A stretch of DNA of 64,000 nucleotides, from positions 691,903-755,902 of the forward strand of contig RQJH01000001.1 of NCBI GenBank assembly GCA_014156375.1. The letters are read 5' to 3'. The notes beneath the pieces are model-generated. The model did no database searches. It was given only the letters and a program-made list of their open reading frames with translations, and was not told the origin of the DNA. The translations under genes were made by a program, and so were the position numbers. The number at the start of each line of letters is the position of its first letter. Within the stretch, counting starts at the first letter, position 1. The stretch comes from Enterobacteriaceae bacterium 89 (lineage in GTDB: Bacteria; Pseudomonadota; Gammaproteobacteria; Enterobacterales; Enterobacteriaceae). Of the stretch, positions 55,169 to 64,000 are shown in pieces.

Positions 55169-55364
55169 ATGGGTGCTACTTTACCTTTTTCTGTTAAACA
55201 GACAAGCAACCATCTGCGATAAAACTGATTTTTCGGATTATGACTAGATGTTAATGCTTTGATTTTAAAGAAATCACAAAAAATAACCCCTGCAATTATT
55301 CTGAAATTTCCTATAAGTAAATTAGCCAATGTCTTACAAAGCACAGGGTTAATACTGACAAGCG

Positions 55365-55407
55365 AAAAGCGGGACAAACGCCGCTTTTGCTATTGTTCAG
55401 GTATACT
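55365..55407 (+). promoter_or_regulatory. Hairpin and -10 element upstream of engB
   Basis: AAAAGCGG (55365-55372) and CCGCTTTT (55381-55388) form a perfect 8-bp stem immediately upstream of a TATACT -10 (55402-55407) that reads toward engB. It could be a terminator of read-through transcription or part of the promoter. The rest of 55169-55364 is AT-rich with no gene seen. Confidence 0.5.
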
Positions 55408-55441
55408 CCCCCGCATAGCCGGATTTTATGGAGACGACCCT

Positions 55442-56074
55442 TTGATTAACCTGAACTATCAACAGACGCATTTTGTGCTCAGTGCGCCTGATATTCGCCA
55501 CTTACCGTCCGATACCGGCATTGAAGTGGCCTTTGCCGGACGCTCCAACGCAGGAAAATCGAGCGCCCTGAACACACTGACCAACCAGAAAAGCCTGGCG
55601 CGCACCTCAAAAACCCCGGGCCGTACTCAGCTCATCAACCTGTTTGAAGTGGCTGAAGGCAAACGCGTCGTCGACCTGCCGGGCTATGGTTATGCCGAAG
55701 TACCGGAAGAGATGAAGCGCAAATGGCAGCGTGCGCTGGGTGAATACCTGGAAAAACGCCTGTGCCTGAAGGGTCTGGTGGTGCTGATGGATATTCGCCA
55801 TCCGCTGAAAGATCTCGATCGCCAGATGATTGAATGGGCCGTCGAGAGCAATATTGAAGTGCTGGTGCTGCTGACCAAAGCGGACAAACTGGCGAGCGGT
55901 GCGCGTAAAGCACAGCTGAACATGGTGCGTGAAGCCGTCACCGCTTTTAATGGCGATGTGCAGGTGGAAGCCTTCTCTTCACTGAAGAAGCTCGGCGTCG
56001 ACAAGCTGCGCCAGAAGCTGGACACCTGGTACAGCGAAATAGCGCCGCAGGAAGAAGAAGAGAGCGAAGCTTAA
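55442..56074 (+). CDS. engB: Ribosome biogenesis GTPase EngB (YihA/YsxC)
   Basis: 210 residues, as in E. coli, and like it started by TTG (55442); GGAGA lies about 10 bp upstream. The open frame reaches back to 55259, but the extension is not conserved and contains the promoter. Essential GTPase for 50S assembly: [12 protein letters not shown] (G1), TPGRTQL (G2), [10 protein letters not shown] (G3) and TKADK (G4). Confidence 0.95.
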   Translation: MINLNYQQTHFVLSAPDIRHLPSDTGIEVAFAGRSNAGKSSALNTLTNQKSLARTSKTPGRTQLINLFEVAEGKRVVDLPGYGYAEVPEEMKRKWQRALGEYLEKRLCLKGLVVLMDIRHPLKDLDRQMIEWAVESNIEVLVLLTKADKLASGARKAQLNMVREAVTAFNGDVQVEAFSSLKKLGVDKLRQKLDTWYSEIAPQEEEESEA

Positions 56075-56081
56075 AGACATT

Positions 56082-56165
56082 TGCCCGGTGTCGCAGGCTT
56101 ACCGGGCCTACGAATTCATCACAAGTCGTTGATTTTGTAGGCCTGATAAGCGAATCGTCATCAGG
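56082..56165. repeat. BIME: pair of inverted REP elements after engB
   Basis: TGCCCGGTGTCGCAGGCTTA with ACCGGGCCTAC (56082-56111) and the opposed GTAGGCCTGATAAGCGAATC with CATCAGGC (56137-56165). Typical REP pair of the GCC-GGC type, head to head. Confidence 0.85.
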
Positions 56166-56201
56166 CGAAATGGCTATACAGACGTTTTTCAGCTAGCTCA
56201 G

Positions 56202-56225
56202 GCGCGGCACAGTCCGCGCTTTTTT
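56202..56225 (+). terminator. Terminator of engB
   Basis: GCGCGG-CACAGT-CCGCGC followed by six T. Convergent with the Spot 42 terminator 15 bp further on. Confidence 0.88.
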
Positions 56226-56240
56226 ATTTTCTTTCGCGCA

Positions 56241-56349
56241 ATAAAAAACGCCCCAGTCATTACTGACTGGGGCGGCTAAATATTCAGCCAAATCCGATTA
56301 CGTGAAGTAAAAGGTCTGAAAGATAGAACATCTTACCTCTGTACCCTAC
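56241..56349 (-). ncRNA. spf: Spot 42 small RNA
   Basis: The minus strand reads GTAGGGTACAGAGGTAAGAT from 56349 and ends in the GCCCCAGTCA/TGACTGGGGC terminator stem with a U-run; nearly identical to E. coli Spot 42 (109 nt). Hfq-dependent RNA that represses galK, sdhC and other catabolic mRNAs when glucose is present. Position between engB and polA is as in E. coli. Confidence 0.97.
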
Positions 56350-56394
56350 GCGATTAACTCTACTCTTTTTTTCTCAGGCCAGAAAGCACTTTTT

Positions 56395-56410
56395 GTAGTT
56401 TTTTTTCACA
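56395..56410 (-). promoter_or_regulatory. CRP site upstream of spf
   Basis: On the minus strand TGTGA-AAAAAA-ACTAC (56410-56395) lies about 54 bp upstream of the Spot 42 start, in sequence close to E. coli, where CRP-cAMP represses spf. A conserved AGAGTAGAGTTAATCGC block covers the -10 region. Confidence 0.6.
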
Positions 56411-56540
56411 TCTTGCATAGCGAATTCCAATGATCATCACAAAACGCTATAAGTTATGTTGCTTACTTACAAAAATTTAGATTCACTTTCTGCGCCCAAG
56501 CGGCCATTTTTTGACTGAAAAATAAACCAGGAATTGGCGC

Positions 56541-59333
56541 TTAGTGCGCCTGATCCCAGTTCTCTCCACTGCCGACTTCCACCAGCAGCGGCACATCCAG
56601 GGTCATGCTGTTTTCCATCAGCTCGTGGATTTTCTTCGATACCGCGTCCAGATCGTCCTTATGCACTTCGAACACCAGTTCATCGTGCACCTGCATAATC
56701 ATTCGCACCCGCGGCTGATCTTTTTGCAACCACGCATCGACGGCGATCATCGCACGTTTGATGATGTCTGCTGCTGTTCCCTGCATTGGGGCGTTGATTG
56801 CGGCACGTTCGGCTCCGGCACGGCGGGCGGCGTTGCTGGATTTGATGTCCGGCAGATAAAGACGACGGCCTTCCAGCGTTTCGACATAGCCCTGATCTTT
56901 CGCCTGAGCGCGGGTGCGCTCCATATACTCCAGCACGCCCGGGTAGCGCTCGAAATAGAGATCCATATACTTCTGCGACTCTTTGCGCGGAATGTTCAAC
57001 TGACGCGAAAGACCAAACGCGCTCATGCCATAAATCAGACCAAAGTTAATGGCCTTGGCGCTTCGGCGCTGTTCATTCGTCACGCTTTCCAGAGGCAGAC
57101 CGAAGACTTCTGCCGCCGTCGCGCGGTGGATATCTTTGCCTTCTGCAAATGCGGTCAGCAGGCCTTTATCGCGGGAAAGGTGAGCCATGATGCGCAGTTC
57201 GATTTGCGAGTAGTCCGCAGAAACGATCAGGTAATCTTCTGGTGCAATGAAGGCCTGACGAATACGGCGCCCTTCCTCATTACGTACCGGAATGTTTTGC
57301 AGGTTAGGATCGGTTGAGGATAAACGCCCTGTCGCCGCCACGGCCTGATGGTAAGAGGTGTGCACGCGGCCCGTTTTCGGGTTAATCATCAGCGGCAGCT
57401 TATCGGTATAGGTCGATTTCAGCTTCGCCAGCCCGCGGTATTCAAGAATGACCTTCGGCAGTGGGTAGTCGAGCGCCAGCTCTTCCAGCACCTCTTCTGA
57501 AGTAGAAGGTGCGCCGCCTGGTGTTTTCTTCAGCGGTTTAATACCCTGTTTTTCAAACAGAATCGTTTGCAGTTGCTTCGGCGAAGAGAGGTTAAACGGC
57601 TCTCCGGCGATGTCATGCGCTTTCGCTTCCAGCTCAACCAGGCGCTTGCCGATCTCTTCCGAATGCTTGTGCAGCACCGCTGGATCGATCTTCACACCGT
57701 TACGCTCCACGCGCGACAGCACCGGCACCAGCGGCATTTCAATCTGCTGGAACACCTTCAGAGGCCCCTCATGCTTTTGCAGTTTCGGCCACATCTTCAA
57801 ATGCAGCTGCAGGGTGACGTCAGCATCTTCTGCGGCGTACTTGCCGGCTTCTTCCAGCGCAATCTGGTTAAAGGTCAGCTGGTTTTTGCCTTTACCGGCA
57901 ATCTCTTCAAAGGTGATGGTTTTGTGTTTCAGCCAACGGTCGGAGAGGCTGTCCATATCGTGACGACCGGCGACGCTGTCCAGCGTGTAGGATTCGAGCA
58001 TGGTATCGAACGCGATACCGCGCAGCTCAACGCCGTAGTTCGCCAGAATGCCGCGATCGTATTTCAGGTTCTGCCCCACTTTCAGGCATTTTTCATCCTC
58101 GAGCAGCGGCTTCATCAGTTCCAGCACCCGATCGCGGGAAATCTGTTCTGGTGCGTCCAGGTAGTCATGAGCAACGGGAACATAGGCTGCTACCCCAGGC
58201 TCTGCGGCGAAGGAAAGCCCAACCATATTGGCGGAGATGTTATCGAGGCTGTCGGTTTCCGTATCAAAGGCAAAAACTGGCGCTTTCTTCAGTTTCTCAA
58301 TCCACTGGACGAGCATTGGCTCATCAAGGATGGTGACATAGTGCTCGGAAGAGAGCGCTGTAGCTGGCTCTTCTTCCTCTTCAGAGGCTACAGCTATGCT
58401 GGCAGCAGCAGGTTTTGCCGCCGGTTTGCCGCCTTTCGCCTGCATCCATTTACCGGCTTCAACGTCGGTTATCCAGCGCTTAAATTCGTACTGTTTGAAC
58501 AGGCCCAGCAGCTCATCAGCCGCAGGCTCCTGTACCTCCAGCTGGTCACAGGTCAGCTCCAGCTCGACGTCCGTTTTGATGGTCGCAAGCTTGTAGGAGA
58601 GGTAGGCCATCTCTTTATTCTGCTCAAGCTTCGCCGCCATGGTTTTCGCACCACGGAAAGTCAGCCCGGCGATTTTTTCCGGTTCAGCGTAGAGCGTATC
58701 GAGGCCGCCCAGTCCTTGCAGCAGCGCCTGAGCCGTTTTCTCACCCACGCCCGGCACGCCAGGAATGTTGTCTGAGGAATCGCCCATCAGCGCGAGGAAA
58801 TCGATAATCAGCTCTGGCGGTACGCCATATTTCGTCACGACCTCATCCGGCCCAAGTACCGTATTGGTCATGGTGTTAATCAGGGTGATCCCCGGCGTGA
58901 CCAGCTGAGCCATGTCTTTATCACCGGTGCTGATTAACACCGGGCGGCCGGCTTTTTCCGCTTCGCGCGCCAGCGTACCGATGACATCGTCAGCCTCTAC
59001 GCCAGAAACAGCCAGCAGCGGCAGACCCATAGCCTTCACCATAGTGTGCAGCGGTTCAATCTGAGCACGCAGATCGTCAGGCATTGGCGGACGATGCGAT
59101 TTGTAGTGCTCAAACAGTTCATCACGGAAAGTTTTGCCTTTGGCATCGAAGACAACCGCCGCATGAGTTGGCTGATACTGCATGATCAGGCTGCGCAGCA
59201 TATTCAGCACGCCGTACATAGCGCCCGTCGGTTCACCGGCGCTGTTGGTCAGCGGAGGAAACGCGTGGTATGCGCGATAGAGATATGAGGAGCCATCAAC
59301 CAGGATGAGGGGGTTTTCTTGGATCTGAACCAT
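56541..59333 (-). CDS. polA: DNA polymerase I
   Basis: 930 residues (E. coli 928). The 5'-3' exonuclease domain (about 1-320) has [16 protein letters not shown] and [13 protein letters not shown]. The 3'-5' exonuclease domain (about 325-520) has the FDTETDSLD active-site pair. The polymerase domain has motif [15 protein letters not shown], motif [21 protein letters not shown] and motif [12 protein letters not shown]. All catalytic acidic residues are present. It removes primers and repairs DNA. The linker near 300-325 is Ala/Glu-rich, slightly longer than in E. coli. Confidence 0.98.
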   Translation of the reverse strand: MVQIQENPLILVDGSSYLYRAYHAFPPLTNSAGEPTGAMYGVLNMLRSLIMQYQPTHAAVVFDAKGKTFRDELFEHYKSHRPPMPDDLRAQIEPLHTMVKAMGLPLLAVSGVEADDVIGTLAREAEKAGRPVLISTGDKDMAQLVTPGITLINTMTNTVLGPDEVVTKYGVPPELIIDFLALMGDSSDNIPGVPGVGEKTAQALLQGLGGLDTLYAEPEKIAGLTFRGAKTMAAKLEQNKEMAYLSYKLATIKTDVELELTCDQLEVQEPAADELLGLFKQYEFKRWITDVEAGKWMQAKGGKPAAKPAAASIAVASEEEEEPATALSSEHYVTILDEPMLVQWIEKLKKAPVFAFDTETDSLDNISANMVGLSFAAEPGVAAYVPVAHDYLDAPEQISRDRVLELMKPLLEDEKCLKVGQNLKYDRGILANYGVELRGIAFDTMLESYTLDSVAGRHDMDSLSDRWLKHKTITFEEIAGKGKNQLTFNQIALEEAGKYAAEDADVTLQLHLKMWPKLQKHEGPLKVFQQIEMPLVPVLSRVERNGVKIDPAVLHKHSEEIGKRLVELEAKAHDIAGEPFNLSSPKQLQTILFEKQGIKPLKKTPGGAPSTSEEVLEELALDYPLPKVILEYRGLAKLKSTYTDKLPLMINPKTGRVHTSYHQAVAATGRLSSTDPNLQNIPVRNEEGRRIRQAFIAPEDYLIVSADYSQIELRIMAHLSRDKGLLTAFAEGKDIHRATAAEVFGLPLESVTNEQRRSAKAINFGLIYGMSAFGLSRQLNIPRKESQKYMDLYFERYPGVLEYMERTRAQAKDQGYVETLEGRRLYLPDIKSSNAARRAGAERAAINAPMQGTAADIIKRAMIAVDAWLQKDQPRVRMIMQVHDELVFEVHKDDLDAVSKKIHELMENSMTLDVPLLVEVGSGENWDQAH

Positions 59334-59730
59334 AATTTCCGTGCCTGTTTATCAGATTAGGGATAAAGGATGCCACAGACAGAACAAAAACTAGAGTTTT
59401 TCGCCCCGATCGGCGCAAAAGAATTGTCGATCCCCGAGATCCCTCGCAAACGGAATGCTGTGGATAACTTTGTGCACAGAATTATTATGGCGAATGTTTA
59501 TTGTTTAATCCTGAAACAATGAAAAAGAAATAAGTATATTTTTCAAAGATATGACTACTTCCACCCGGATTAACCTTGCTGTTGGTGATAATTTGAACCA
59601 TGTGGATATCACTAATGTTTATTTTTCAGGTCCGCTAACAGACATCATTAGGTGTGATTTCTGGTAAAATCAGCGCCTTGCGGCTGCGTAGACCGCACTT
59701 TATACAATTAACTATCTGAATAAACTGATT
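59334..59730. other. polA-yihG intergenic region with DnaA boxes
   Basis: 397 bp without a gene, AT-rich, between divergent polA and yihG. It holds one perfect DnaA box, TGTGGATAA (59459-59467, TTATCCACA on the minus strand), and a near match TGTGGATAT (59601-59609). DnaA has been reported to stimulate polA in E. coli, so these are probably functional. A GGTAAAATCA stretch near 59661-59670 may be the yihG -10. Confidence 0.65.
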
Positions 59731-60630
59731 ATGTCGAGATTACTCGCTGCGATAACGCTCCCACTGAGTATCGCTCTTACCATTGTTGTAACGATACTCT
59801 GTTCCGTGCCGATCATCGTGGCCGGGATCATTAAGCTTTTGCTTCCCATTCCTGTGGTGTGGCGCTCAATCTCGGCGTTCTGCAATCTGATGATGTATTG
59901 CTGGTGTTCCGGACTGGCGATGTTGTTGCACCTGAATCCCTGGCTGAAATGGGATGTTGAAGGTCTGGAAGGGTTAAGCAAAAAGAACTGGTATTTGCTG
60001 ATCTGTAACCACCATAGTTGGGCGGATATCGTGGTGCTCTGCGTACTGTTTCGCAAACACATCCCGATGAATAAATACTTTCTGAAACAACAGCTGGCAT
60101 GGGTTCCATTCATTGGACTGGCCTGCTGGGCGTTGGATATGCCTTTCATGCGCCGCTATTCCCGCAGCTATCTGATTCGCCATCCGGAGCGTCGTGGAAA
60201 AGATGTGGAAACCACGCGCCGTTCCTGCGAGAAATTCCGAACCCATCCAACCACTATCGTTAACTTTGTGGAAGGCTCGCGCTTTACCGAAGAGAAACGT
60301 CTGGAAACTCGCTCTCCGTATAAACATCTGCTCCCACCGAAAGCAGCCGGAATAGCGATGGCCCTGAACGTTCTGGGCAGTCAGTTTGATAAACTCATGG
60401 ATGTGACGCTCTGCTATCCAGAGAACGACAGCACGCCATTTTTCGATATGCTGAGCGGTAAGCTCACCCGCATTGTGGTTCGGATAAATCTGATGCCCGT
60501 CGCCAACGAGCTGCATGGCGATTACGTTACCGATAAGAACTTTAAGCGTAGTTTTCAGCAATGGCTGAATACGCTCTGGACGCAAAAAGATGCTCAGATT
60601 GAAGAGCTCAAGTCTGGCCAATCACGCTAA
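59731..60630 (+). CDS. yihG: Acyltransferase YihG (LPLAT family)
   Basis: 299 residues (E. coli about 310, with a longer N-terminus). Inner-membrane 1-acylglycerol-3-phosphate O-acyltransferase-like protein. An N-terminal hydrophobic segment ([20 protein letters not shown]) is followed by the catalytic HX4D box in [10 protein letters not shown] and the [11 protein letters not shown] acceptor motif. E. coli YihG is reported to acylate lysophosphatidate and to affect motility. ATG 59731 was taken; no strong ribosome-binding site is visible. The protein ends just before two terminators. Confidence 0.92.
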   Translation: MSRLLAAITLPLSIALTIVVTILCSVPIIVAGIIKLLLPIPVVWRSISAFCNLMMYCWCSGLAMLLHLNPWLKWDVEGLEGLSKKNWYLLICNHHSWADIVVLCVLFRKHIPMNKYFLKQQLAWVPFIGLACWALDMPFMRRYSRSYLIRHPERRGKDVETTRRSCEKFRTHPTTIVNFVEGSRFTEEKRLETRSPYKHLLPPKAAGIAMALNVLGSQFDKLMDVTLCYPENDSTPFFDMLSGKLTRIVVRINLMPVANELHGDYVTDKNFKRSFQQWLNTLWTQKDAQIEELKSGQSR

Positions 60631-60638
60631 CCGGGCAT

Positions 60639-60665
60639 AAAAAAACCCCACCCGAAGGTGAGGTT
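60639..60665 (-). terminator. Terminator of dsbA
   Basis: On the minus strand AACCTCACC-TTCG-GGTGGGGTT with a U-run, UUCG loop; 36 bp beyond the dsbA stop. Confidence 0.85.
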
Positions 60666-60676
60666 CAGATTAAGAA

Positions 60677-60702
60677 CGTCGGCTAATGGCCGGCGTTTTT
60701 TT
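60677..60702 (+). terminator. Terminator of yihG
   Basis: CGTCGGC-TAATG-GCCGGCG followed by seven T, overlapping the first bases after the dsbA stop; faces yihG read-through. Confidence 0.83.
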
Positions 60703-61324
60703 ATTTCTTCTCAACCAGTTGCTTCACGGTATCGGCATACTGCTGGATAAAGACGTCCATGTTGCTGGTGTCCATACCCTGTGGGTTCAGCTGGTACTTA
60801 CCGTTGACGAAAATGGCTGGTACGCCCTGCAGCTGCAGGTCTGCGGCTGCTTTTTCCTGTTGAGCAACGAGTGATTTCACCACGAAGCTGTTCCAGGCGG
60901 CATCGTACTCTTCAGGTTTAACACCGGCTTTGACGAAAACATCGCGAATATCAGCAACGGTCTGAACGGTCTGAGTTTTCTGAACACCTTCAAACATTGG
61001 GGAGGTGATCTTATCTTCTACGCCCAGCGCCATAGCCACAGCCCAGGCCTGGGTCAGCTCTTTGCCCAACGGTCCCAGGAACTCAACGTGGTATTTGGTC
61101 ATTTTGGTGCCTTCAGGCAGCTTCTTCTTCACGTTATCGGAAACGTGCAGAACCTGCTCGAACTCGTAGCAGTGCGGGCAATAGAATGAGAAGAACTCCA
61201 GCACCTGAGGCTCACCGGCAACCGGCTTTTCCAGCGTGGTGTACTGCTTACCGTCGGTGATCTGCGCCGCTGATGCGCTGAATGCGAGGATCATGCCTGC
61301 CAGCGCCAGCAAAATCTTTTTCAT
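60701..61324 (-). CDS. dsbA: Thiol:disulfide interchange protein DsbA
   Basis: 207 residues (E. coli 208). Periplasmic oxidase that introduces disulfide bonds. Signal peptide [19 protein letters not shown], then a thioredoxin fold with active-site FYCPHCYEF (CPHC, about residues 49-52) and the cis-proline loop [10 protein letters not shown]. Downstream of srkA with a 25-bp gap, the srkA-dsbA operon of E. coli. The gene yihF, which stands between dsbA and yihG in E. coli, is missing. Confidence 0.98.
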   Translation of the reverse strand: MKKILLALAGMILAFSASAAQITDGKQYTTLEKPVAGEPQVLEFFSFYCPHCYEFEQVLHVSDNVKKKLPEGTKMTKYHVEFLGPLGKELTQAWAVAMALGVEDKITSPMFEGVQKTQTVQTVADIRDVFVKAGVKPEEYDAAWNSFVVKSLVAQQEKAAADLQLQGVPAIFVNGKYQLNPQGMDTSNMDVFIQQYADTVKQLVEKK

Positions 61325-61349
61325 TGTGACTTTCTCCTGAAAAGGTCAG

Positions 61350-62336
61350 TTAATACATTGGCGTTAATTGTAATGGGGGTTCCTGAAGAACCCTGACTTG
61401 TTCTAAAAACATAAGGGTTTGCCTGCGCCAGTTATCTTCCTCGGCAAGCCAGGGAAAATTGACCGGGAACGCAGGATCTTCCCAGCGACGGATTAACCAC
61501 GCCAGGTAATAAACCATACGCATGGCGCGTAACGGTTCAATCAAAGCGAGCTCAGCGGTATCAAAGGTGCTGAACTCTTCGTAAGCTTCAAGAATAGTGT
61601 CGAGCTGCATGAGACGCTCTGCTTTATCACCGTGCAGCAGCATCCACAGATCCTGAACGGCCGGGCCATTGCGGGCATCATCAAGATCGACAAACATCGG
61701 GCCATCCCGCCAGAGAATATTGCCGGCATGGCAATCGCCGTGCAGCCGCAGCGAAGCAAAGCCACTGTGCCAGTGCTGCATGACCGCATCAATAAGCTTA
61801 TCCGTAGCGGCCAAAAATTCCGCTTTCAGTGAAGAAGGGATAAGCGAGGTAGTCTCGAAAATCTGGCGGGGTTCAAACAGGTACTCTTGCACCCCCATGT
61901 CCGGGCGTGCAGTGAAGAGGCTTTTACGTCCGGTTTGATGCAGTCGGCCAAGATAGCGACCAACCCACTCCATCTGATCCAGATTGTCTGGCTCAAACTG
62001 ACGCCCGCCTACGCTTGGGAAAACCGCAAAGGAAAAGCCCTGCTGGTTTAAAAGAGTCTCTCCGCCAAAAGCCAGCGGAGCAGCAACGGGGACGTCATCA
62101 GCCTGTAGCTCAAGAGCAAACTGATGCTCTTCGCGGATCTGTTCCGCAGACCAACGCTGAGGGCGGTAAAATTTCACGACGAAGCGATGTTTGTCTTCAT
62201 CCTGAAACTGCCAGACACGGTTCTCATAGCTGTTGAGCGGAGTTAACCCAGAATCGACCCGAATTCCCTGATCGAACAGAGCATCCACAATGGTATCCGG
62301 GTGAAGTGTCTGGAAAGTAAAAGCCTTATCGTTCAT
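61350..62336 (-). CDS. srkA: Stress response kinase A (RdoA/YihE)
   Basis: 328 residues, as in E. coli. Ser/Thr protein kinase with an aminoglycoside-phosphotransferase-like fold; under CpxR control in E. coli it protects from stress-induced death. Catalytic loop LHGDCHAGNILW (Asp near 201) and metal-binding FVDLDDARNGPAVQD are intact. Operon with dsbA. Confidence 0.96.
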   Translation of the reverse strand: MNDKAFTFQTLHPDTIVDALFDQGIRVDSGLTPLNSYENRVWQFQDEDKHRFVVKFYRPQRWSAEQIREEHQFALELQADDVPVAAPLAFGGETLLNQQGFSFAVFPSVGGRQFEPDNLDQMEWVGRYLGRLHQTGRKSLFTARPDMGVQEYLFEPRQIFETTSLIPSSLKAEFLAATDKLIDAVMQHWHSGFASLRLHGDCHAGNILWRDGPMFVDLDDARNGPAVQDLWMLLHGDKAERLMQLDTILEAYEEFSTFDTAELALIEPLRAMRMVYYLAWLIRRWEDPAFPVNFPWLAEEDNWRRQTLMFLEQVRVLQEPPLQLTPMY

Positions 62337-62412
62337 CCGATTATCCGGAAATTGCTGCGAATAATTCAGAATATCATCTCACAGCTCATTCGGTTGCATC
62401 GATTACAAGCTT

Positions 62413-62682
62413 TTACTCTTTAATCACTCCACGAGCGCGGAGCAGAGCGGTTTTGAAATCTTCTTCGTAATCTTTCTGAATCCCCGGGATCACCGCATCT
62501 TTTGCTGAATCACGCATCTTCAGATGGTAGATCAGAATATCATCGGAAAGATCGGCAAGCTCACCGTCAAAACCTGACTCTTTAGCCAGTTTCTGTAAGA
62601 ATTGCATCAGATTCAGCTCAGGCTCTTGTTGCCAGGCTGGCTGGAGAAGTTCAATCACTTCGTTCAGACGTTTACATTTCAT
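62413..62682 (-). CDS. yihD: YihD family protein (DUF1040)
   Basis: 89 residues, as in E. coli YihD. Small soluble acidic/helical protein of unknown function ([20 protein letters not shown], then a long helix-rich middle). GGAGCAAACAA precedes the ATG on the minus strand. It is divergent from mobAB; 76 bp separate it from srkA. Confidence 0.95.
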   Translation of the reverse strand: MKCKRLNEVIELLQPAWQQEPELNLMQFLQKLAKESGFDGELADLSDDILIYHLKMRDSAKDAVIPGIQKDYEEDFKTALLRARGVIKE

Positions 62683-62751
62683 TTGTTTGCTCCTTACGCT
62701 TAACCGTCACAAGGTAGCAGGCTCAACCCCACAAGAAAAGAGGTGATATTC

Positions 62752-63336
62752 GTGAGTCAGCATCATGGGATCACAGGCGTCGTACTGGCAGGAGGTAAAG
62801 CCAGCAGAATGGGAGGAAAAGATAAAGGGTTACAGGTGCTTAATGGGATTCCTCTCTGGCAACATGTTGCCAATACTCTGATCCCGCAAACGGATTCATT
62901 GGTGATTAGCGCTAACCGATCCCTCGAAATCTATCAGCAAAGCGGCTTCCCTGTCATTCAGGATAGCCTGCGCGACTACCCCGGGCCACTGGCCGGGATG
63001 CTTGCGGTTTTCCAGCAAGTTGATAGTGAGTGGTTTTTGTTTTGCCCCTGCGATACGCCGTTCGTGCCAGATTCTCTTTGCGATCGATTTTGGGATGCAA
63101 AAGGAAATTCTTCAGCCGTTTGGGCACATGATGGCGAACGCGATCACCCAACCGTAGCGCTGCTAAATCGCAGTTTGTTGCCCAAACTGGAGGACTATCT
63201 TGCCGCAGGAGAACGTCGGGTGATGGTTTTTTTGCGCCAGAGTGACGGGCACGCTGTTGATTTCAGCGATATGAAACCAGCGTTTATTAATGTGAATACC
63301 AGCGAAGAGCTACAAAATATGCAGGAGAAACGATGA
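62752..63336 (+). CDS. mobA: Molybdenum cofactor guanylyltransferase
   Basis: 194 residues from GTG 62752, the length of E. coli MobA. Transfers GMP from GTP to molybdopterin to give the MGD cofactor used by enzymes such as FdoG. N-terminal nucleotide motif [16 protein letters not shown], then [10 protein letters not shown] and [12 protein letters not shown] second GTG at 62743 is in frame, but AGAGGTGA (62739-62746) is spaced for 62752. The stop overlaps mobB (ATGA, 63333-63336). Confidence 0.95.
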   Translation: MSQHHGITGVVLAGGKASRMGGKDKGLQVLNGIPLWQHVANTLIPQTDSLVISANRSLEIYQQSGFPVIQDSLRDYPGPLAGMLAVFQQVDSEWFLFCPCDTPFVPDSLCDRFWDAKGNSSAVWAHDGERDHPTVALLNRSLLPKLEDYLAAGERRVMVFLRQSDGHAVDFSDMKPAFINVNTSEELQNMQEKR

Positions 63337-63839
63337 TCCCTGTCTTAGCCATTGCCGCCTGGAGCGATACCGGCAAAACCACACTTCTGAAAGCACTGAT
63401 CCCCGAACTCTGCGCCAGAGGCTTGCGCCCAGGCCTCATCAAGCATACCCATCATCAGATGGATGTAGATACTCCAGGTAAAGACAGCTATGAACTGCGC
63501 AAAGCGGGTGCAGCGCAGACCATTGTTGCCAGTTCGCAGCGCTGGGCATTAATGACCGAAACCCCTAAAGCGGAAGAGCCAGATCTGAGCTATCTGGTGA
63601 GCAGAATGGATCATTCCACTCTGGATCTGGTGCTTGTTGAAGGTTTTAAGCATGAAGCTATCGCGAAAATCATGCTGTTCAGAGAAGGGACAGGGCACAC
63701 ACTGGATGAGCTTGTGATCGATGAACATGTGATTGCTGTTGCCAGCGATGTAGAAATTCAGGCAGGAGTACCGCTGTTGGATATTAATGATATCAGTAAG
63801 ATAGCGGATTTTATTCAGCAGCGGATTGCAAAACAGTAG
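63333..63839 (+). CDS. mobB: Molybdopterin-guanine dinucleotide biosynthesis adaptor MobB
   Basis: 168 residues (E. coli 175). GTP-binding helper of MobA with a P-loop region [12 protein letters not shown] (the residue before TGK is Asp where E. coli has Gly) and [17 protein letters not shown]. It ends [20 protein letters not shown], with a slightly shorter C-terminus than E. coli. A REP element follows, then the convergent 5S rRNA. Confidence 0.94.
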   Translation: MIPVLAIAAWSDTGKTTLLKALIPELCARGLRPGLIKHTHHQMDVDTPGKDSYELRKAGAAQTIVASSQRWALMTETPKAEEPDLSYLVSRMDHSTLDLVLVEGFKHEAIAKIMLFREGTGHTLDELVIDEHVIAVASDVEIQAGVPLLDINDISKIADFIQQRIAKQ

Positions 63840-63868
63840 GCCGGATAAGGCGCAGCCGCATCCGGCAG
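63838..63868. repeat. REP element after mobB
   Basis: TAGGCCGGATAAGGCGCAGC with CGCATCCGGCA: classic enterobacterial REP (GCCGGAT/ATCCGGC arms), single unit, overlapping the mobB stop. Confidence 0.88.
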
Positions 63869-63897
63869 CTATTTTTCTTTTTCAGATGCAACAGACG

Positions 63898-63925
63898 CAA
63901 AAAAGCCCATCCGTCAGGATGGGCT
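63898..63925 (-). terminator. Terminator of the rRNA operon
   Basis: On the minus strand AGCCCATCC-TGAC-GGATGGGCT is followed by a U-run, close to the E. coli rrn terminator and 14 bp after the 5S 3' end. Confidence 0.93.
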
Positions 63926-63938
63926 TCTTCACTATTTG

Positions 63939-64000
63939 ATGCCTGGCAGTTCCCTACTCTCACATGGGGAGACCCCACACTACCATCGGCGCTACGGCGT
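63939..64000 (-). rRNA. rrf: 5S ribosomal RNA, 3' part, cut by window edge
   Basis: The minus strand reads ACGCCGTAGCGCCGATGGTA at the edge and ends CTGCCAGGCAT, the 3' half of enterobacterial 5S rRNA. A G-to-A-type difference from the E. coli 5S is visible (CATGTGAGAGTAGGG versus CATGCGAGAGTAGGG). Corresponds to the rrnA position beside mobB in E. coli; the rest of the operon lies beyond the window. Confidence 0.96.

Noticed and set aside
55066..55377. 103-codon minus-strand frame across the csrC 5' region
   Set aside because: The region matches CsrC RNA; the peptide has no ribosome-binding site or domain.
55259..55441. N-terminal extension of EngB
   Set aside because: It covers the promoter and hairpin; E. 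coli EngB also begins at the TTG equivalent to 55442 and has 210 residues.
57567..58775. 402-codon open frame antisense to polA (also 26632-27840 against fdoG and 45019-46152 against yihO)
   Set aside because: Long shadows of GC-biased genes; the sense genes have full motif support.
1..64000. CRISPR array, prophage, integrase or tRNA gene
   Set aside because: No regularly spaced direct repeats, phage genes, recombinase or cloverleaf sequence was seen by eye on either strand.

Overview
The window is chromosomal DNA of an enterobacterium close to Enterobacter (Lelliottia and Leclercia cannot be excluded from sequence alone). The order fdhD-fdoGHI-fdhE-fabY-dtd-yihYX-csqR-yihVUTSRQPO-bipA-glnALG-hemN-yihI-csrC-engB-spf-polA-yihG-dsbA-srkA-yihD-mobAB-5S rRNA is the Escherichia coli 87-88 minute region, with E. 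coli-like proteins, but the rhamnose and accessory segments differ from E. coli. No prophage, insertion sequence, CRISPR array or tRNA gene was seen.

Layout. 1-10.3 kb: L-rhamnose catabolism. The first nine codons of the activator gene rhaS lie on the minus strand at the left edge. The divergent control region follows, then rhaB, rhaA and rhaD, a four-gene ABC importer of the rhizobial rhamnose type, a lactaldehyde reductase (fucO) and the mutarotase rhaM. Three copies of a GGGAGAGG-type composite inverted repeat fill three of the gaps in this operon. 10.3-14.3 kb: accessory genes, namely a ParDE toxin-antitoxin pair, a carbohydrate porin that does not resemble LamB, and an XRE-cupin regulator divergent from azlCD (amino-acid exporter). 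14.2-19.1 kb: a seven-gene minus-strand operon coding for a 6-phosphofructokinase-like kinase, an ascorbate-type PTS (IIB, IIC, IIA), a class II ketose-bisphosphate aldolase, a small helical protein of unknown function and a P-loop kinase-like protein. This is the best candidate for an undescribed catabolic system; its sugar is unknown. 19.2-24.2 kb: frvABXR, a fructose-like PTS with an M42 peptidase and a PRD-type regulator.

24.3-31.2 kb: a DUF1471 protein, fdhD, and the selenocysteine-containing formate dehydrogenase-O operon fdoGHI with fdhE. 31.3 kb: a ParD-like antitoxin without a toxin. 31.6-34.5 kb: yihX-yihY-dtd-fabY. 34.7-46.4 kb: the sulfoquinovose (sulfo-EMP) locus. Here csqR and yihV run leftward and yihUTSRQ, a TauE/SafE-family exporter and yihPO run rightward; the TauE-type gene is an addition to the E. 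coli arrangement.

46.4-64 kb: core genes. bipA; glnA-glnL-glnG with a sigma-54 promoter and NtrC sites; hemN; yihI; the sRNA CsrC; engB; Spot 42 (spf); polA with DnaA boxes upstream; yihG; dsbA-srkA; yihD; mobAB; and the 3' end of a 5S rRNA on the minus strand with its terminator. E. coli-type REP elements sit at four intergenic sites in the right half, while the rha operon uses a different repeat family.
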